Positions 8,060-16,935 of a stretch of 38,225 nt of DNA are shown here, piece after piece (the first letter of the stretch is position 1; each line of letters begins with the position of its first letter). Position numbers and translations under genes: made by a program. Location: contig CAJASX010000072.1 of the NCBI GenBank assembly GCA_903944725.1, positions 1 through 38,225 on the forward strand, read 5' to 3'. A model generated the notes under the pieces. That model saw only the letters and a program-made list of their open reading frames with translations. It searched no databases and was not told the DNA's origin. Source of the stretch: an uncultured beta proteobacterium (lineage in GTDB: Bacteria > Pseudomonadota > Gammaproteobacteria > Burkholderiales > Burkholderiaceae).

Positions 8060-9058
8060 TTAATCGAGAGTAGCGCCCGATTTTTTAACAACTCCAGCCC
8101 ACCGCTTTACATCAGAATTAACTAATTTACCAAATGCTTCACCATACAAGCTTGGGGTTTCAGAGCCATTGGATGCCCAAATTGCTTTTAACTTTGGTGT
8201 ATTTATCGCCTTCTCAACCTCTGCAATCATTTTGTCGACAATAGGCTTTGGGGTTCCCTTGGGAGCAAACATCGCATACCAAGTTGACACCTCGTAATTG
8301 GGCAAACCCGCCTCAGCAAATGTTGGCACATTAGGAATAGCTGCCGAACGCTTAGGTGAAGCAACCGCAATAGCAACTAACTTGCCACCATTAATTTGTT
8401 GGGCTGAAGTGCCTAAACCATCAAACTCTAGATCAACCTGCCCTGCCAATAAGTCATTCATGGCTGGGCCAGCGCCGCGGTAGGGAATATGTGTAATAAA
8501 AGTACCCGTTTGCATTTTAAATAATTCACCCGCTAGGTGATGCACAGTACCACTACCAGCACTCGCAAAATTATATTTACCTGGGTTCTTTTTCATCAGC
8601 TCAACAAATTGCTTTAAATCACGCGCGCTCACTTTTTGGGGATTAACTACTAAGACCTGAGGGGGGCTTGCAAGAAGCGCCACAGGAATAAAACTTTTCT
8701 CAATATCGTAATCGAGATTTTTATACATTGAGGGGGCAATTGTGTGGTGAGAGGCGCCAATAAACCAACTATAACCATCGGGGGCTGCTTTTGCTGCCAC
8801 CGATGCGCCAACAGTACCGCCTGCGCCACCACGATTATCAATTAATACCTGCACACCTAATTGCTCAGCTAGCTGAGCTGCCAAAGGACGAGCAAAAGTA
8901 TCGGTACCGCCACCAGCTGGAAAGGGATTTAATAAGGTAATGGGTTTAGTGGGCCAAGCTTGTGCTGCAGCAGCGCCAGCAAAACCTAGTAAGGCACATA
9001 CAATGGCTAAGCGAAATTTTGTGACTAGTAAGCCTAAAATAGTAGATTGATCACTCAT
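8060..9058 (-). CDS. Bug/TctC-family tripartite tricarboxylate transporter binding protein
   Basis: Periplasmic solute-binding protein. Residues 1-34 form a signal peptide with a hydrophobic stretch and a cut after AAAAQA. The mature protein begins WPTKPITLLNPFPAGGGTD, the hallmark of the Bug (TctC) family, followed by LIDNRGGAGGTVGA and PYRGAGPAMNDLLAGQVD. Length 332 is standard. These proteins bind carboxylates and hand them to TctA/TctB membrane subunits, none of which is encoded in the window. Burkholderiales carry many such orphan receptors. Lying between malonyl-CoA decarboxylase and synthetase, it may bind malonate; that is inference. The ribosome site GGAG is well placed. Confidence 0.88.
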   Translation of the reverse strand: MSDQSTILGLLVTKFRLAIVCALLGFAGAAAAQAWPTKPITLLNPFPAGGGTDTFARPLAAQLAEQLGVQVLIDNRGGAGGTVGASVAAKAAPDGYSWFIGASHHTIAPSMYKNLDYDIEKSFIPVALLASPPQVLVVNPQKVSARDLKQFVELMKKNPGKYNFASAGSGTVHHLAGELFKMQTGTFITHIPYRGAGPAMNDLLAGQVDLEFDGLGTSAQQINGGKLVAIAVASPKRSAAIPNVPTFAEAGLPNYEVSTWYAMFAPKGTPKPIVDKMIAEVEKAINTPKLKAIWASNGSETPSLYGEAFGKLVNSDVKRWAGVVKKSGATLD

Positions 9059-9092
9059 GTTGCGGTCTCCGTTTATTTAGAATTATTTTAAA

Positions 9093-10397
9093 CTATGCAG
9101 TCATTAAACGCTTAATTAAGCGAGAGTAGATCACTTCACCGTTCACAAAACGTTCGTGATTCTCTTCAACACTGCCTAAATCATATAGATAATTAACCAT
9201 AATACCAGCTGATTGGCGTAAACCCTTACGCGATAGGTCACCAGCCCAATTAATCTGGTGTAGTTTGGCGCCATTACCAAGATGAAACTTAGCTACTGGA
9301 TTGCCATTTCGACCTGTTGAAGCATGGGCAAGATATAAAGCTGTTAAACAGAGCAAAGCATTTTTCTCTTTTGCTGAAGTAATATCTGGATGCCATCCCG
9401 TATTGATGCGCTCGGGCCAAGAATTTTCAGTTAAATTTAATGTCGCTAAAGCTTGATCACGAGCTAAACGAACTGCGGGCTTAATTTGCTCCATGGTTGC
9501 TTGATCCGATAAACTCGCGCCAGCGGCAATCCAATCGACCAAACCGGGTATTGGCGATAAGGTGACAAATGTTTTTAACGATGGAAATTCTGCATGTAAT
9601 TGCTCTGCAACTCGCTTAATTAAAAAATTACCCATCGATACACCACGCAAACCTGGCTCGCAGTTGCTGATGGAATAAAAAGCCGCGACTTTATATTCCT
9701 TTGGCTGATTCATGGCCTCTGCCTTTTTGTCTACTAATGGAGCAATCGTCGTAGGAATTTCAGGGAGTAAGCCTACCTCGACAAAAATTAGTGGTTCATC
9801 GGGTAATTGGGGGTGGAAGAATGCAAAGCAACGGCGGTCGGGTTGCAAACGACGGCGCAAATCATCCCAGCCATCAATTGCATGAACCGCTTCATGTTTA
9901 ATGATTTTTTCTAGTACTTCTGCTGGTGATTTCCAATCGACGCGATGCATCTTTAAAAAACCAGGGTTAAACCACGAGGATAGTAAATGGCGCATATCAA
10001 AATCTACTGTCGCTAATTCAGGATTTTTATCGAGTAATTGCAATAAATCACGACGCATTTCAACTACCGCAGCAGTGCCCGCGCGAGCCCGATTAAGACG
10101 GCGCAGTAATTCTTGGCGAGGTGATTCGGTAATTCGTTGTAAGCGCACATAATTGCGGGTATTGGGTTCGGCAGCAAAACTTTGGGCAGCCAGCAAAACT
10201 TTATCCGCCTCAGGATTATATTTTTGAGCCAAAGCAGCAAAAAACTTAGTATGCTGATCTTTATCTAATTTACGATAATTATGAATTAACTCATCGGCCA
10301 TGCTTACTGCATTCGATTCGCCGCGCTCAGAAATGAGCCGATTTACTGCGCCAATAGCGCGCGATAAATAACGTGACTTAGCAAGCTTTTCAAGCAT
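9093..10397 (-). CDS. Malonyl-CoA decarboxylase
   Basis: Converts malonyl-CoA to acetyl-CoA and CO2. The sequence fits the MCD/GNAT-fold family: an N-terminal helical domain (about 1-150), then HEAVHAIDGWDDLRRR (168-183), EPLIFVEVGL (201-210), the acyl-CoA binding segment YSISNCEPGLRGVSMGNFL (241-259), TLSPIPG (279-285) with the catalytic Ser281, and FHLGNGA (371-377) with the catalytic His372. Both active-site residues known from human MCD are present. Length 434 is normal for bacteria. First gene of the operon with the binding protein and malonyl-CoA synthetase, with an AAGGA ribosome site and a likely promoter upstream. No GntR-type regulator (MatR) lies next to it. Confidence 0.9.
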   Translation of the reverse strand: MLEKLAKSRYLSRAIGAVNRLISERGESNAVSMADELIHNYRKLDKDQHTKFFAALAQKYNPEADKVLLAAQSFAAEPNTRNYVRLQRITESPRQELLRRLNRARAGTAAVVEMRRDLLQLLDKNPELATVDFDMRHLLSSWFNPGFLKMHRVDWKSPAEVLEKIIKHEAVHAIDGWDDLRRRLQPDRRCFAFFHPQLPDEPLIFVEVGLLPEIPTTIAPLVDKKAEAMNQPKEYKVAAFYSISNCEPGLRGVSMGNFLIKRVAEQLHAEFPSLKTFVTLSPIPGLVDWIAAGASLSDQATMEQIKPAVRLARDQALATLNLTENSWPERINTGWHPDITSAKEKNALLCLTALYLAHASTGRNGNPVAKFHLGNGAKLHQINWAGDLSRKGLRQSAGIMVNYLYDLGSVEENHERFVNGEVIYSRLIKRLMTA

Positions 10398-10466
10398 GAC
10401 ACTTCCTTAGTAACTGCACTGAATAATTAGATTGATACCCCCTTTTTTGAAACTGGGAACCCAATT

Positions 10467-10495
10467 AATTTACATGTTGAACTGTATGGGGTCAA
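10467..10495 (-). promoter_or_regulatory. Predicted promoter of the malonate operon
   Basis: On the minus strand, TTGACC (10490-10495) and TAAATT (10467-10472) are separated by exactly 17 bases, a good match to a sigma70 promoter. The malonyl-CoA decarboxylase start codon lies about 70 bases further on, preceded by AAGGA. No clear operator palindrome is visible. The 132-base region between lgt and this operon holds nothing else recognised. Confidence 0.5.
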
Positions 10496-10529
10496 TTACT
10501 ATTGTGCTTTATAGAACACTATTTTGCGT

Positions 10530-11321
10530 TTAGCTTTTTATTGTGGTTTTTTGTCTCAGCAGCAAATATAGCCCGAAGGCAATCATTGGCAACGAAAGCC
10601 ACTGACCCATCGATAACCCAAAGCCTAGCAAACCTAAAAAAGCATCGGGCTCACGGGCAAACTCAGCTAAGAAACGACAGATTGCGTAACCAACTAAAAA
10701 GAAACCTGATACCTGCCCCAGCCGGCGAGGCTTTCTCGCATAAAGCCAAAGCACAATACCCAACAAAAGCCCTTCCCCACCCAATTGATAAAGCTGTGAA
10801 GGATGACGCGGCAAATTATCAACATACGGAAAGATCATCGCCCAAGGTGCATTGGTGGGTCGCCCCCAGAGCTCGCCATTAATAAAATTACCAAGGCGCC
10901 CAAAAGCTAGGCCAAAGGGTACTAGTGGTGCAACCAAATCACTCACCATCAAAAATGTGGTGTGGCGTTTGCGGGCAAACCAGTACAAGGCCACCAATAC
11001 GCCCAATAAGCCGCCATGGAAGGACATTCCACCCTCCCAAACTTTAAAAATATTGAGGGGGTGCGATAAATAGAACGCTGGCATATAAAAAAACACATAG
11101 CCTAAGCGTCCGCCAAGAATGACGCCCAATACCCCAGCAAATAAGAGGTCTTCTAGGTCTTTATTATTCCAACCCAAGGCCTTAAATTGCGGCATGCGAA
11201 TGCGAAAACGTCCCAGTAAAATAAATTGGGCAAACGCCATTAGGTAGGTTAGACCATACCAATGAATACCAAAAGAGCCCAGATGAATAGCGACAGGATC
11301 AAAATTAGGGTGAATTAGCAC
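10530..11321 (-). CDS. lgt: Prolipoprotein diacylglyceryl transferase Lgt
   Basis: Inner-membrane enzyme that transfers diacylglycerol from phosphatidylglycerol to the lipobox cysteine of prolipoproteins, the first step of lipoprotein maturation. The family signature [11 protein letters not shown] is at 141-151. His102 in the FHGG motif and the RHPSQLYQ segment (172-179) match known functional regions. Seven or so membrane spans are visible. Length 263 is typical. The start codon is GTG, giving [10 protein letters not shown], which matches the family N-terminus, and no strong ribosome site is seen. It follows holC by 9 bases and is the last gene of pepA-holC-lgt. Confidence 0.93.
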   Translation of the reverse strand: MLIHPNFDPVAIHLGSFGIHWYGLTYLMAFAQFILLGRFRIRMPQFKALGWNNKDLEDLLFAGVLGVILGGRLGYVFFYMPAFYLSHPLNIFKVWEGGMSFHGGLLGVLVALYWFARKRHTTFLMVSDLVAPLVPFGLAFGRLGNFINGELWGRPTNAPWAMIFPYVDNLPRHPSQLYQLGGEGLLLGIVLWLYARKPRRLGQVSGFFLVGYAICRFLAEFAREPDAFLGLLGFGLSMGQWLSLPMIAFGLYLLLRQKTTIKS

Positions 11322-11330
11322 GATCTGGGC

Positions 11331-11795
11331 TCAGTTTTTAGTTTGATCAAAATTGTGTAGTTCGTGACCTAAATCACGGTAGGCTTTAAAGCGGGTGCGC
11401 CCAGCCAAACGCTCTGCTTCAGCAGTAGTAACCACTTCAACGATACGCGGAAACCGCTCTATCAAGGCAGCTACATCGCTAGGCATATTTTTACCTAACT
11501 GAATCAAAATATCCGCATGCGGAATCGCTTGCAAGCTAAGAGGTGTGCAATCTTCAGTCAATACAATTGGCGTTTCAGCGGCCGACTCGTGATCGACAAA
11601 ACAATGGGGTAAAAAATCGGTTTTGCTAAAGGTCCAGAGTAATTCATTGAGGCGCTTAAGCTCGGCTTTCTCAGCCATAATCACAATGGGCCGAACCGGC
11701 TGACCCTCTGCCGTAGTGCTCCAAATTTTGCGCGTAAGCCGACAAACATAATCAAGTTTATCGCCCACATTGCTGTGAAAATCAATTCTCGCCAT
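11331..11795 (-). CDS. holC: DNA polymerase III chi subunit HolC
   Basis: Accessory subunit of the replicative polymerase clamp loader. Chi links the clamp loader to single-strand DNA-binding protein. The N-terminus ARIDFHSNVGDKLDYVCRL resembles the family pattern in which an early Phe and the region before a conserved Cys are preserved, and the middle has LNELLWTFSKTDFLPHC. Length 154 fits. The position directly downstream of pepA (12-base gap) is the classic proteobacterial arrangement, which strengthens the call because chi is poorly conserved. Confidence 0.87.
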   Translation of the reverse strand: MARIDFHSNVGDKLDYVCRLTRKIWSTTAEGQPVRPIVIMAEKAELKRLNELLWTFSKTDFLPHCFVDHESAAETPIVLTEDCTPLSLQAIPHADILIQLGKNMPSDVAALIERFPRIVEVVTTAEAERLAGRTRFKAYRDLGHELHNFDQTKN

Positions 11796-11807
11796 GCGTG
11801 AATACGC

Positions 11808-13460
11808 TTAACGCGCTCCGTAGGCCAGTAAGTAATTAAATAACAGTGGCACAGGGCGCCCAGTCGAGCCCTTCATCGCACCACTTTTCCAAGCGGTGCC
11901 AGCGATATCTAAATGCGCCCAACAATATTTTTCGGTAAAGCGCTTTAAGAAACATGCAGCTGTAACACTGCCTGCGGGTCGCCCACCAATATTGGCCACA
12001 TCAGCGAAATTTGATTTCAATTGTTCTTGATACGCGGCATCTAAGGGCAAACGCCAAACGGTATCTAGCGCTGCTTTACCGGCTTCACTTAATTCTTTTA
12101 CCAAATTTTCGTCATCAGAAAATAAACCACTATGCACACTACCTAAAGCAATAATACAAGCGCCAGTTAAGGTGGCTACATCGATAACGGCGCGAGGCTT
12201 AAAGCGCTCAACATAAGTTAAGGCATCGCATAAAATTAAACGGCCTTCAGCATCCGTATTTAAGATCTCAATGGTTTGGCCCGACATACTTTTGACAATA
12301 TCTCCCGGTCGAGTTGCTTTACCTGATGGCATATTTTCGCAAGTAGGAATGACAGCGATTATGTTTTGCTTAAGCTTTAGCAAAGCGGCAGCATAAATGG
12401 TGCCCATTACCGAGGCAGCGCCGCACATGTCGTATTTCATTTCATCCATGGCATCGCCTGGTTTTAATGAAATTCCACCCGTATCAAAAGTAATGCCCTT
12501 ACCAACCAACACCGTTGGCGCTGCAGTTGGCTTCCCCCCTAAATAACGCATGACAATAAATTGGGGGGGTAACTCTGATCCTTGGGTAACCGAAAGAAAA
12601 GAGCCCATTCCCAAAGTTTCCATTTGCTTACGACCTAATACTTCTACTTTCAAAGCGGTCTTTTTTGTCAAAGTTTGAGCGGTATGCGCTAAATAAGCTG
12701 GGGTGCAAATATTGGGCGGTAAATTGCCAAGGTCTTTGGCTAAGTTCATGCCTTCTACTAAAGCAGTACCCTCTAGAACTGCAAGCTTTAATCCATTAGC
12801 CTGTTTACCACCCCCCACAAAGATTAAAGTCTGCAATGGATCGGGCGTGTCTTTAATCTTAAAGCGCATTGTTGGCTGGCGAACACCAAAGCGATAAACC
12901 TGATCACCCGCTAATTGCATCGTCAAGCGCGCCAATCTGCCAACAATTTCTGCAGTTGGTTTCATCGTAAAGCTAGGCGTCAGCCATAAAGCAGTTTTTA
13001 TGGCGCCGCCGCTTAAAATCTTCAAGGCAGCGCGGGCCAATTTGGCATAAGCAAGTGAATCGGTAGCATGCTTTTGTGTGGCGTCGCCTAAACCCATTAA
13101 TAAGACCCGTTTTAGCTTTACGCCCTGAGCTAGCCAACTAGGATCAGCCCTAAAAAGAGTCGTACTAGCCTCTTTTCCATCTAAATCACCGCAACGTATT
13201 GCTCGTAAAATTGCTCCCCCTAAAAACGAGTCAAGCACTGCTAAAGCCCCTATTGAGCCCGAATTAAGGGTTTGATTTACCTTTTTAGCCCCATTAGATG
13301 CTGCCGCCGTACCAGGGAAACTAGCCAAATCGGCCTTGGAATAAGCCATTACTAAGCAATCGCTGTCTTGCTTAACGAGCAGTGCAAAGGCTGGTTTTAG
13401 GTTTTTTGCCGTTGTAAAGTCAGTCTGTGTAATTAGTTTCGTGCTAAATTGGATTGTCAT
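11808..13460 (-). CDS. pepA: Leucyl aminopeptidase (M17) PepA
   Basis: Cytosolic hexameric aminopeptidase with two metal ions. The M17 signature NTDAEGRL is at 401-408. Metal ligands are visible at K321 and D326 (VGKGITFDTGG), D344 (MKYDMCGA), D403 and E405, and the catalytic Arg is at 407. Everything required for activity is intact. At 550 residues it is longer than the usual ~500, the extra length being in the divergent N-terminal domain. In E. coli PepA also binds DNA, but whether this one does cannot be judged. First gene of the pepA-holC-lgt unit, divergent from lptF across 93 bases. No clear ribosome site precedes its ATG. Confidence 0.93.
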   Translation of the reverse strand: MTIQFSTKLITQTDFTTAKNLKPAFALLVKQDSDCLVMAYSKADLASFPGTAAASNGAKKVNQTLNSGSIGALAVLDSFLGGAILRAIRCGDLDGKEASTTLFRADPSWLAQGVKLKRVLLMGLGDATQKHATDSLAYAKLARAALKILSGGAIKTALWLTPSFTMKPTAEIVGRLARLTMQLAGDQVYRFGVRQPTMRFKIKDTPDPLQTLIFVGGGKQANGLKLAVLEGTALVEGMNLAKDLGNLPPNICTPAYLAHTAQTLTKKTALKVEVLGRKQMETLGMGSFLSVTQGSELPPQFIVMRYLGGKPTAAPTVLVGKGITFDTGGISLKPGDAMDEMKYDMCGAASVMGTIYAAALLKLKQNIIAVIPTCENMPSGKATRPGDIVKSMSGQTIEILNTDAEGRLILCDALTYVERFKPRAVIDVATLTGACIIALGSVHSGLFSDDENLVKELSEAGKAALDTVWRLPLDAAYQEQLKSNFADVANIGGRPAGSVTAACFLKRFTEKYCWAHLDIAGTAWKSGAMKGSTGRPVPLLFNYLLAYGAR

Positions 13461-13542
13461 GATGTGATGTAATTAAAGAGGTTTTATCATTATCCTCCGA
13501 CACGCAATCCGAACCGCGAAACCAACTATTTAGGTCGAAAGA

Positions 13543-13548
13543 TATTAT
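13543..13548 (+). promoter_or_regulatory. -10-like hexamer placed for a leaderless lptF transcript
   Basis: TATTAT (13543-13548) lies five bases before the lptF ATG, so initiation at the usual 6-7 bases downstream would fall on the start codon. There is no usable ribosome site upstream (AGG is only 1 base from ATG). No convincing -35 box is seen, so this is a tentative call. Confidence 0.3.
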
Positions 13549-13553
13549 CAGGC

Positions 13554-14657
13554 ATGATATTTCAACGCTCTCTCCGACGCGAGCTTAGCTTTACTACCGG
13601 TGGTGTTTTTCTGGTCCTAGTTACGATCATGATTACCACTTTAGTTATTCGTATTCTTGGCTTTGCTGCTAATGGCAAGGTAAATCCCGAAGATGCTCTG
13701 GTATTAATAGCTCTTGCTACTCTCGGCTACACCGCAGTTTTACTCACTGTTTCATTGTTTATTGCGGTATTAATTGTTTTAGTGCGCTGGTATAAAGATT
13801 CCGAAATGATTGTTTGGTTTTCGAGTGGGCTAAGCATCATGAGTTTAATTAGACCAGTGCTTACCTTTGCTTTGCCACTAATAGTAATCATTGCTGCGCT
13901 AGCTATTTTTGTTTGGCCTTGGGCTAATCGCGAATCTACCATTATTAGCCAACGCTTTCAACAACGCGATGACGTCTCAATGGTGACTGCAGGACAATTT
14001 CGAGAATCAGCGAAAGCTGAACGAGTCTTTTTTATTGAGCAAATTGATGTCGATAAAAACATTATTAAAAATATCTTTGTTGCCGATACGCGTAATCAGC
14101 GCCTTAGTATTGCCGTCGCTTCATCGGGTTACTTAGAAAATTCACCCACTGGCGAAAAAACGGTAGTACTTAAAAATGGTCGACGCTATGATGGACAACC
14201 CACCGAGCCCAATTTTCGAATACTAGAGTTTGAAGAATACCGCACCAAAATTCTGAGTAAAGAAATCAAAGTGCCACCGCCACGTGACCGTGAAAAAGAT
14301 CTAGTTGAGTTACTTGCTAATCCTACCAATCAAAATAAAGGTGAAGTCTTGTGGCGACTTGGGCTACCATTGATGGCCTTGGGTTTAGTGCTCATTGCAA
14401 TTCCCCTCGCCTATGTCAATCCGCGCTTAGGCAATTACACCGCGCTCTTTTATGCGGTGCTCATTTACCTAATTTATAGCAACCTACTCAATTTAGCGCA
14501 AAATTTTGTTGCCCAAGGAAAATTGAATTTTTTCATGGCAATTTGGCCAATTCATTTAATCGCGCTAACAATTGCTTTCTTATTAATTCGTAATCGTGTC
14601 AACCCCTCAATTTCTTGGTGGCGTCGGCAAATTCCCGCAATCTTTGGTCGTAAATGA
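13554..14657 (+). CDS. lptF: LPS export permease LptF
   Basis: One of the two permease subunits of the LptB2FG transporter that extracts LPS from the inner membrane and feeds it to the LptC-A-D bridge. The N-terminus MIFQRSLRRELSFTT is characteristic and fixes the start. Three membrane spans, a periplasmic beta-jellyroll domain (about 125-250, with FFIEQIDVD and VVLKNGRRYDG), then three more spans give the standard layout. Length 367 is normal. It overlaps lptG by four bases (ATGA). It is divergent from pepA, the usual proteobacterial arrangement. Confidence 0.93.
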   Translation: MIFQRSLRRELSFTTGGVFLVLVTIMITTLVIRILGFAANGKVNPEDALVLIALATLGYTAVLLTVSLFIAVLIVLVRWYKDSEMIVWFSSGLSIMSLIRPVLTFALPLIVIIAALAIFVWPWANRESTIISQRFQQRDDVSMVTAGQFRESAKAERVFFIEQIDVDKNIIKNIFVADTRNQRLSIAVASSGYLENSPTGEKTVVLKNGRRYDGQPTEPNFRILEFEEYRTKILSKEIKVPPPRDREKDLVELLANPTNQNKGEVLWRLGLPLMALGLVLIAIPLAYVNPRLGNYTALFYAVLIYLIYSNLLNLAQNFVAQGKLNFFMAIWPIHLIALTIAFLLIRNRVNPSISWWRRQIPAIFGRK

Positions 14658-15808
14658 AGCTACTCTTTCCCTATATCTACGAACGTTATTTTGCTAAGCA
14701 AATTTATATTGCCTTTGGCTTCATTCTATTTGCGCTCGTTGCACTGTTTTTATTTTTTGATGTCTTGGGTGAGTTAAGTTCAGTTAACTCGAAATACACC
14801 CTACCAATTGCTTTAATGCATGTGCTGCTCAAGGCACCCAATCGGATGATTGAAATTATTCCAATTGCAGGCCTAATTGGCAGCATTTATGTCTTTGCAA
14901 TGATGGCAAGTCAATCCGAATTTACTATTTTTCGCATGGCAGGTTTGGATGTAAAACGCGGACTCATAACCTTAGCAAAAATTGCCTTACCTTTGGTCGT
15001 GCTTACCTTGGTAATTAGTGAATGGGTTGGCCCCTACAGCGAGTCGATTTCTGATCAAATTCGTACACGTGCACTAGGTGCCAATTTTGACTCTCAGTTT
15101 CGCTCAGGTGTCTGGGTTAAAGATCGCTTACGTGATGAAGATGGCTCTGGCCCTGTACGCCCAGGAATTCGTTATGTCAATGTGGGTGATATTAAAAACG
15201 ATAATGAAATGCGTAATATTCGGATGTATGAGTTCGACGTCAATTACCGCCTTTTATCGATTCGCAATGCAAGTTCTGGGCGCTTTGACAGATCAGGTAT
15301 TTGGGAGCTAAATCAGGTCACTGAAACGCGCTTTAAAGAGGCTAAAAACCAAGATCCGCTGGATGCAGTTTATTCTGCCGCAACCAAAACTTATCCCACC
15401 TTAAAACTCATGTCAGAAGTCACGCCGCAGATCCTAGAAGTGTTACTGCTGAACCCCGAAAAAATGTCAATCTATAGCCTGGGGCGGTTTATTGATCATT
15501 TAACCGATAACAAACAAGACACTCAGCGTCATTCGATAGCCTATTGGAAAAAACTGGTTTACCCATTCATCATTTTTGTCATGCTCGCCTTAGCACTTCC
15601 CTTTGCTTATTTAAGAGTGCGATCGGGTAGTGTAGGTATTAAAGTATTTGGCGGCATTATGCTCGGCATGAGTTTTCAACTTTTTAATTCGCTTTTTTCC
15701 AATGTTGGTTTGTTGGGTTCTTGGCCAGCCATGCTTACGGCTTTTATCCCGCCACTTTTCTACTTTGGTTTAGCTCTTTTTGCATTGCAGCGCGTCTCTC
15801 GCGCATAG
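14654..15808 (+). CDS. lptG: LPS export permease LptG
   Basis: Second permease of the LptB2FG LPS exporter. It begins with the characteristic YIYERYFAKQI segment and a membrane span, then MIEIIPIAGLIGSIYVFAMMASQSE with the coupling region before RMAG, a periplasmic jellyroll domain (about 140-290), and three C-terminal spans (LVYPFIIFVMLALALPFAY). Length 384 is typical. Its start codon overlaps the lptF stop, so the two subunits are probably made in equal amounts. Confidence 0.93.
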   Translation: MKLLFPYIYERYFAKQIYIAFGFILFALVALFLFFDVLGELSSVNSKYTLPIALMHVLLKAPNRMIEIIPIAGLIGSIYVFAMMASQSEFTIFRMAGLDVKRGLITLAKIALPLVVLTLVISEWVGPYSESISDQIRTRALGANFDSQFRSGVWVKDRLRDEDGSGPVRPGIRYVNVGDIKNDNEMRNIRMYEFDVNYRLLSIRNASSGRFDRSGIWELNQVTETRFKEAKNQDPLDAVYSAATKTYPTLKLMSEVTPQILEVLLLNPEKMSIYSLGRFIDHLTDNKQDTQRHSIAYWKKLVYPFIIFVMLALALPFAYLRVRSGSVGIKVFGGIMLGMSFQLFNSLFSNVGLLGSWPAMLTAFIPPLFYFGLALFALQRVSRA

Positions 15809-15872
15809 TCATTTAAAATGCCCCTTTATTACCTTCGGTCGCTTATACAGCAAAGGTGAGATAGAACCAACG

Positions 15873-16814
15873 ATGAACTTGCATCAATTTCGCTTTGTGC
15901 GTGAAGCAGTTAGGCAAAATTTTAACCTTACCACTGCTGCTAAAGTACTCTTTACTTCGCAACCTGGCGTATCAAAAGCTATTATCGAATTAGAGGGTGA
16001 ATTAGGTGTCGATATTTTTCGTCGGCATGGTAAGCGAATACGCTCATTAACCGAACCAGGTAAACGTATTCTTGCTTCGATTGAGCATATTCTTGACGAA
16101 GTAGAAACGCTTAAACGGGTAGGCCAAGATTTTGCTAGTCAAGACCAAGGTAATTTTGTGATTGCAACTACTCATACTCAAGCACGCTATGCCCTACCTA
16201 AAGTCTTAAGCGAATTTACGAAACGTTTTCCGAAGGTACGAGTCAGCCTACAACAAGGTAACCCCAGTCAAATTGCCGAGATGCTCATTCATGATCGTGC
16301 CGATATTGCCATTGCCACCGAAGGTATTGCTAACACTCCTGGCATCTTAGCGCTACCAGGGTTTCAATGGCAGCATGTCTTAATCGTGCCACTCAGCCAC
16401 CCACTCTTAAATCTTGCCGTGATTACCCTCGATGATTTATGCAAATACCCCTTGATTACTTATGACAAAGCGTTTTCTGGTCGTGCCAAAATCGATGCGG
16501 CTTTTGCCTCGCGTAATTTACGACCCGATATTATTTTGGAGGCCATTGATGCCGATGTAATTAAAACGTATGTAGAGACTGGTATGGGCATTGGCATTAT
16601 GGCAGGGGTGGCTTATGACCCTGAGCGCGATCGCAATTTAAAAGCCATCTCAGTTGGTCATCTCTTTGGCAATAATGTAACCCATCTAGGGGTTAAGCAA
16701 GGTGCTTATTTACGCTCATTCATCTATACCTTCATTGAGTTATTTTCACCAACCCTCACAAAAAAGATTGTTGAACAAGCGATGTCGAGTACTGCAGAAA
16801 ATTATCAGATTTAA
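15873..16814 (+). CDS. CysB-family LysR-type transcriptional regulator
   Basis: LysR-type regulator with an N-terminal winged helix (about 1-60, recognition region NLTTAAKVLFTSQPGVSKAI) and a C-terminal effector domain. The segment TTHTQARY (99-106) is the hallmark of the CysB/Cbl group, where these threonines help bind sulfate or O-acetylserine derivatives, so control of sulfur assimilation is the likely role. I chose the ATG at 15873 (313 residues, AAGGTGAG upstream) because it gives the standard MNLHQFRFVREAV start; the open frame extends back to 15780 inside lptG, but those residues match nothing. The stop lies one base from the end of the opposing tRNA gene. Confidence 0.88.
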   Translation: MNLHQFRFVREAVRQNFNLTTAAKVLFTSQPGVSKAIIELEGELGVDIFRRHGKRIRSLTEPGKRILASIEHILDEVETLKRVGQDFASQDQGNFVIATTHTQARYALPKVLSEFTKRFPKVRVSLQQGNPSQIAEMLIHDRADIAIATEGIANTPGILALPGFQWQHVLIVPLSHPLLNLAVITLDDLCKYPLITYDKAFSGRAKIDAAFASRNLRPDIILEAIDADVIKTYVETGMGIGIMAGVAYDPERDRNLKAISVGHLFGNNVTHLGVKQGAYLRSFIYTFIELFSPTLTKKIVEQAMSSTAENYQI

Positions 16815-16815
16815 A

Positions 16816-16900
16816 TGGTGCCTCGGGTCGGACTCGAACCGACACGCCTTGCGGCACCGGATTTTGAGTCCGGCACGTCTACCAATTCCATCACCGAGGC
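16816..16900 (-). tRNA. tRNA-Leu (anticodon CAA)
   Basis: Read on the minus strand, the acceptor arms GCCTCGG and CCGAGGC pair perfectly, followed by A and an encoded CCA. The anticodon arm CCGGA-CTCAAAA-TCCGG gives anticodon CAA, decoding UUG. A variable arm (about 13 bases, TGCCGCAAGGCGT region) marks a class II tRNA, and the T arm has GGTTCGAGTCC. Total 85 bases including CCA. It lies 35 bases downstream of the quinone oxidoreductase gene on the same strand. Confidence 0.97.
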
Positions 16901-16935
16901 TAGTGAAAACGCTTTAGAGGCTAGAGTTTAACAAA

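Noticed and set aside
10502..10882. A 126-codon plus-strand frame opposite the end of lgt
   Set aside because: Most of it is antisense to conserved lgt sequence, including part of its signature region; composition is low in structure and no ribosome site was seen.
15780..15872. Upstream extension of the CysB-family regulator
   Set aside because: It lies mostly inside lptG, and the LysR N-terminus clearly begins at MNLHQFRF with a ribosome site before it.
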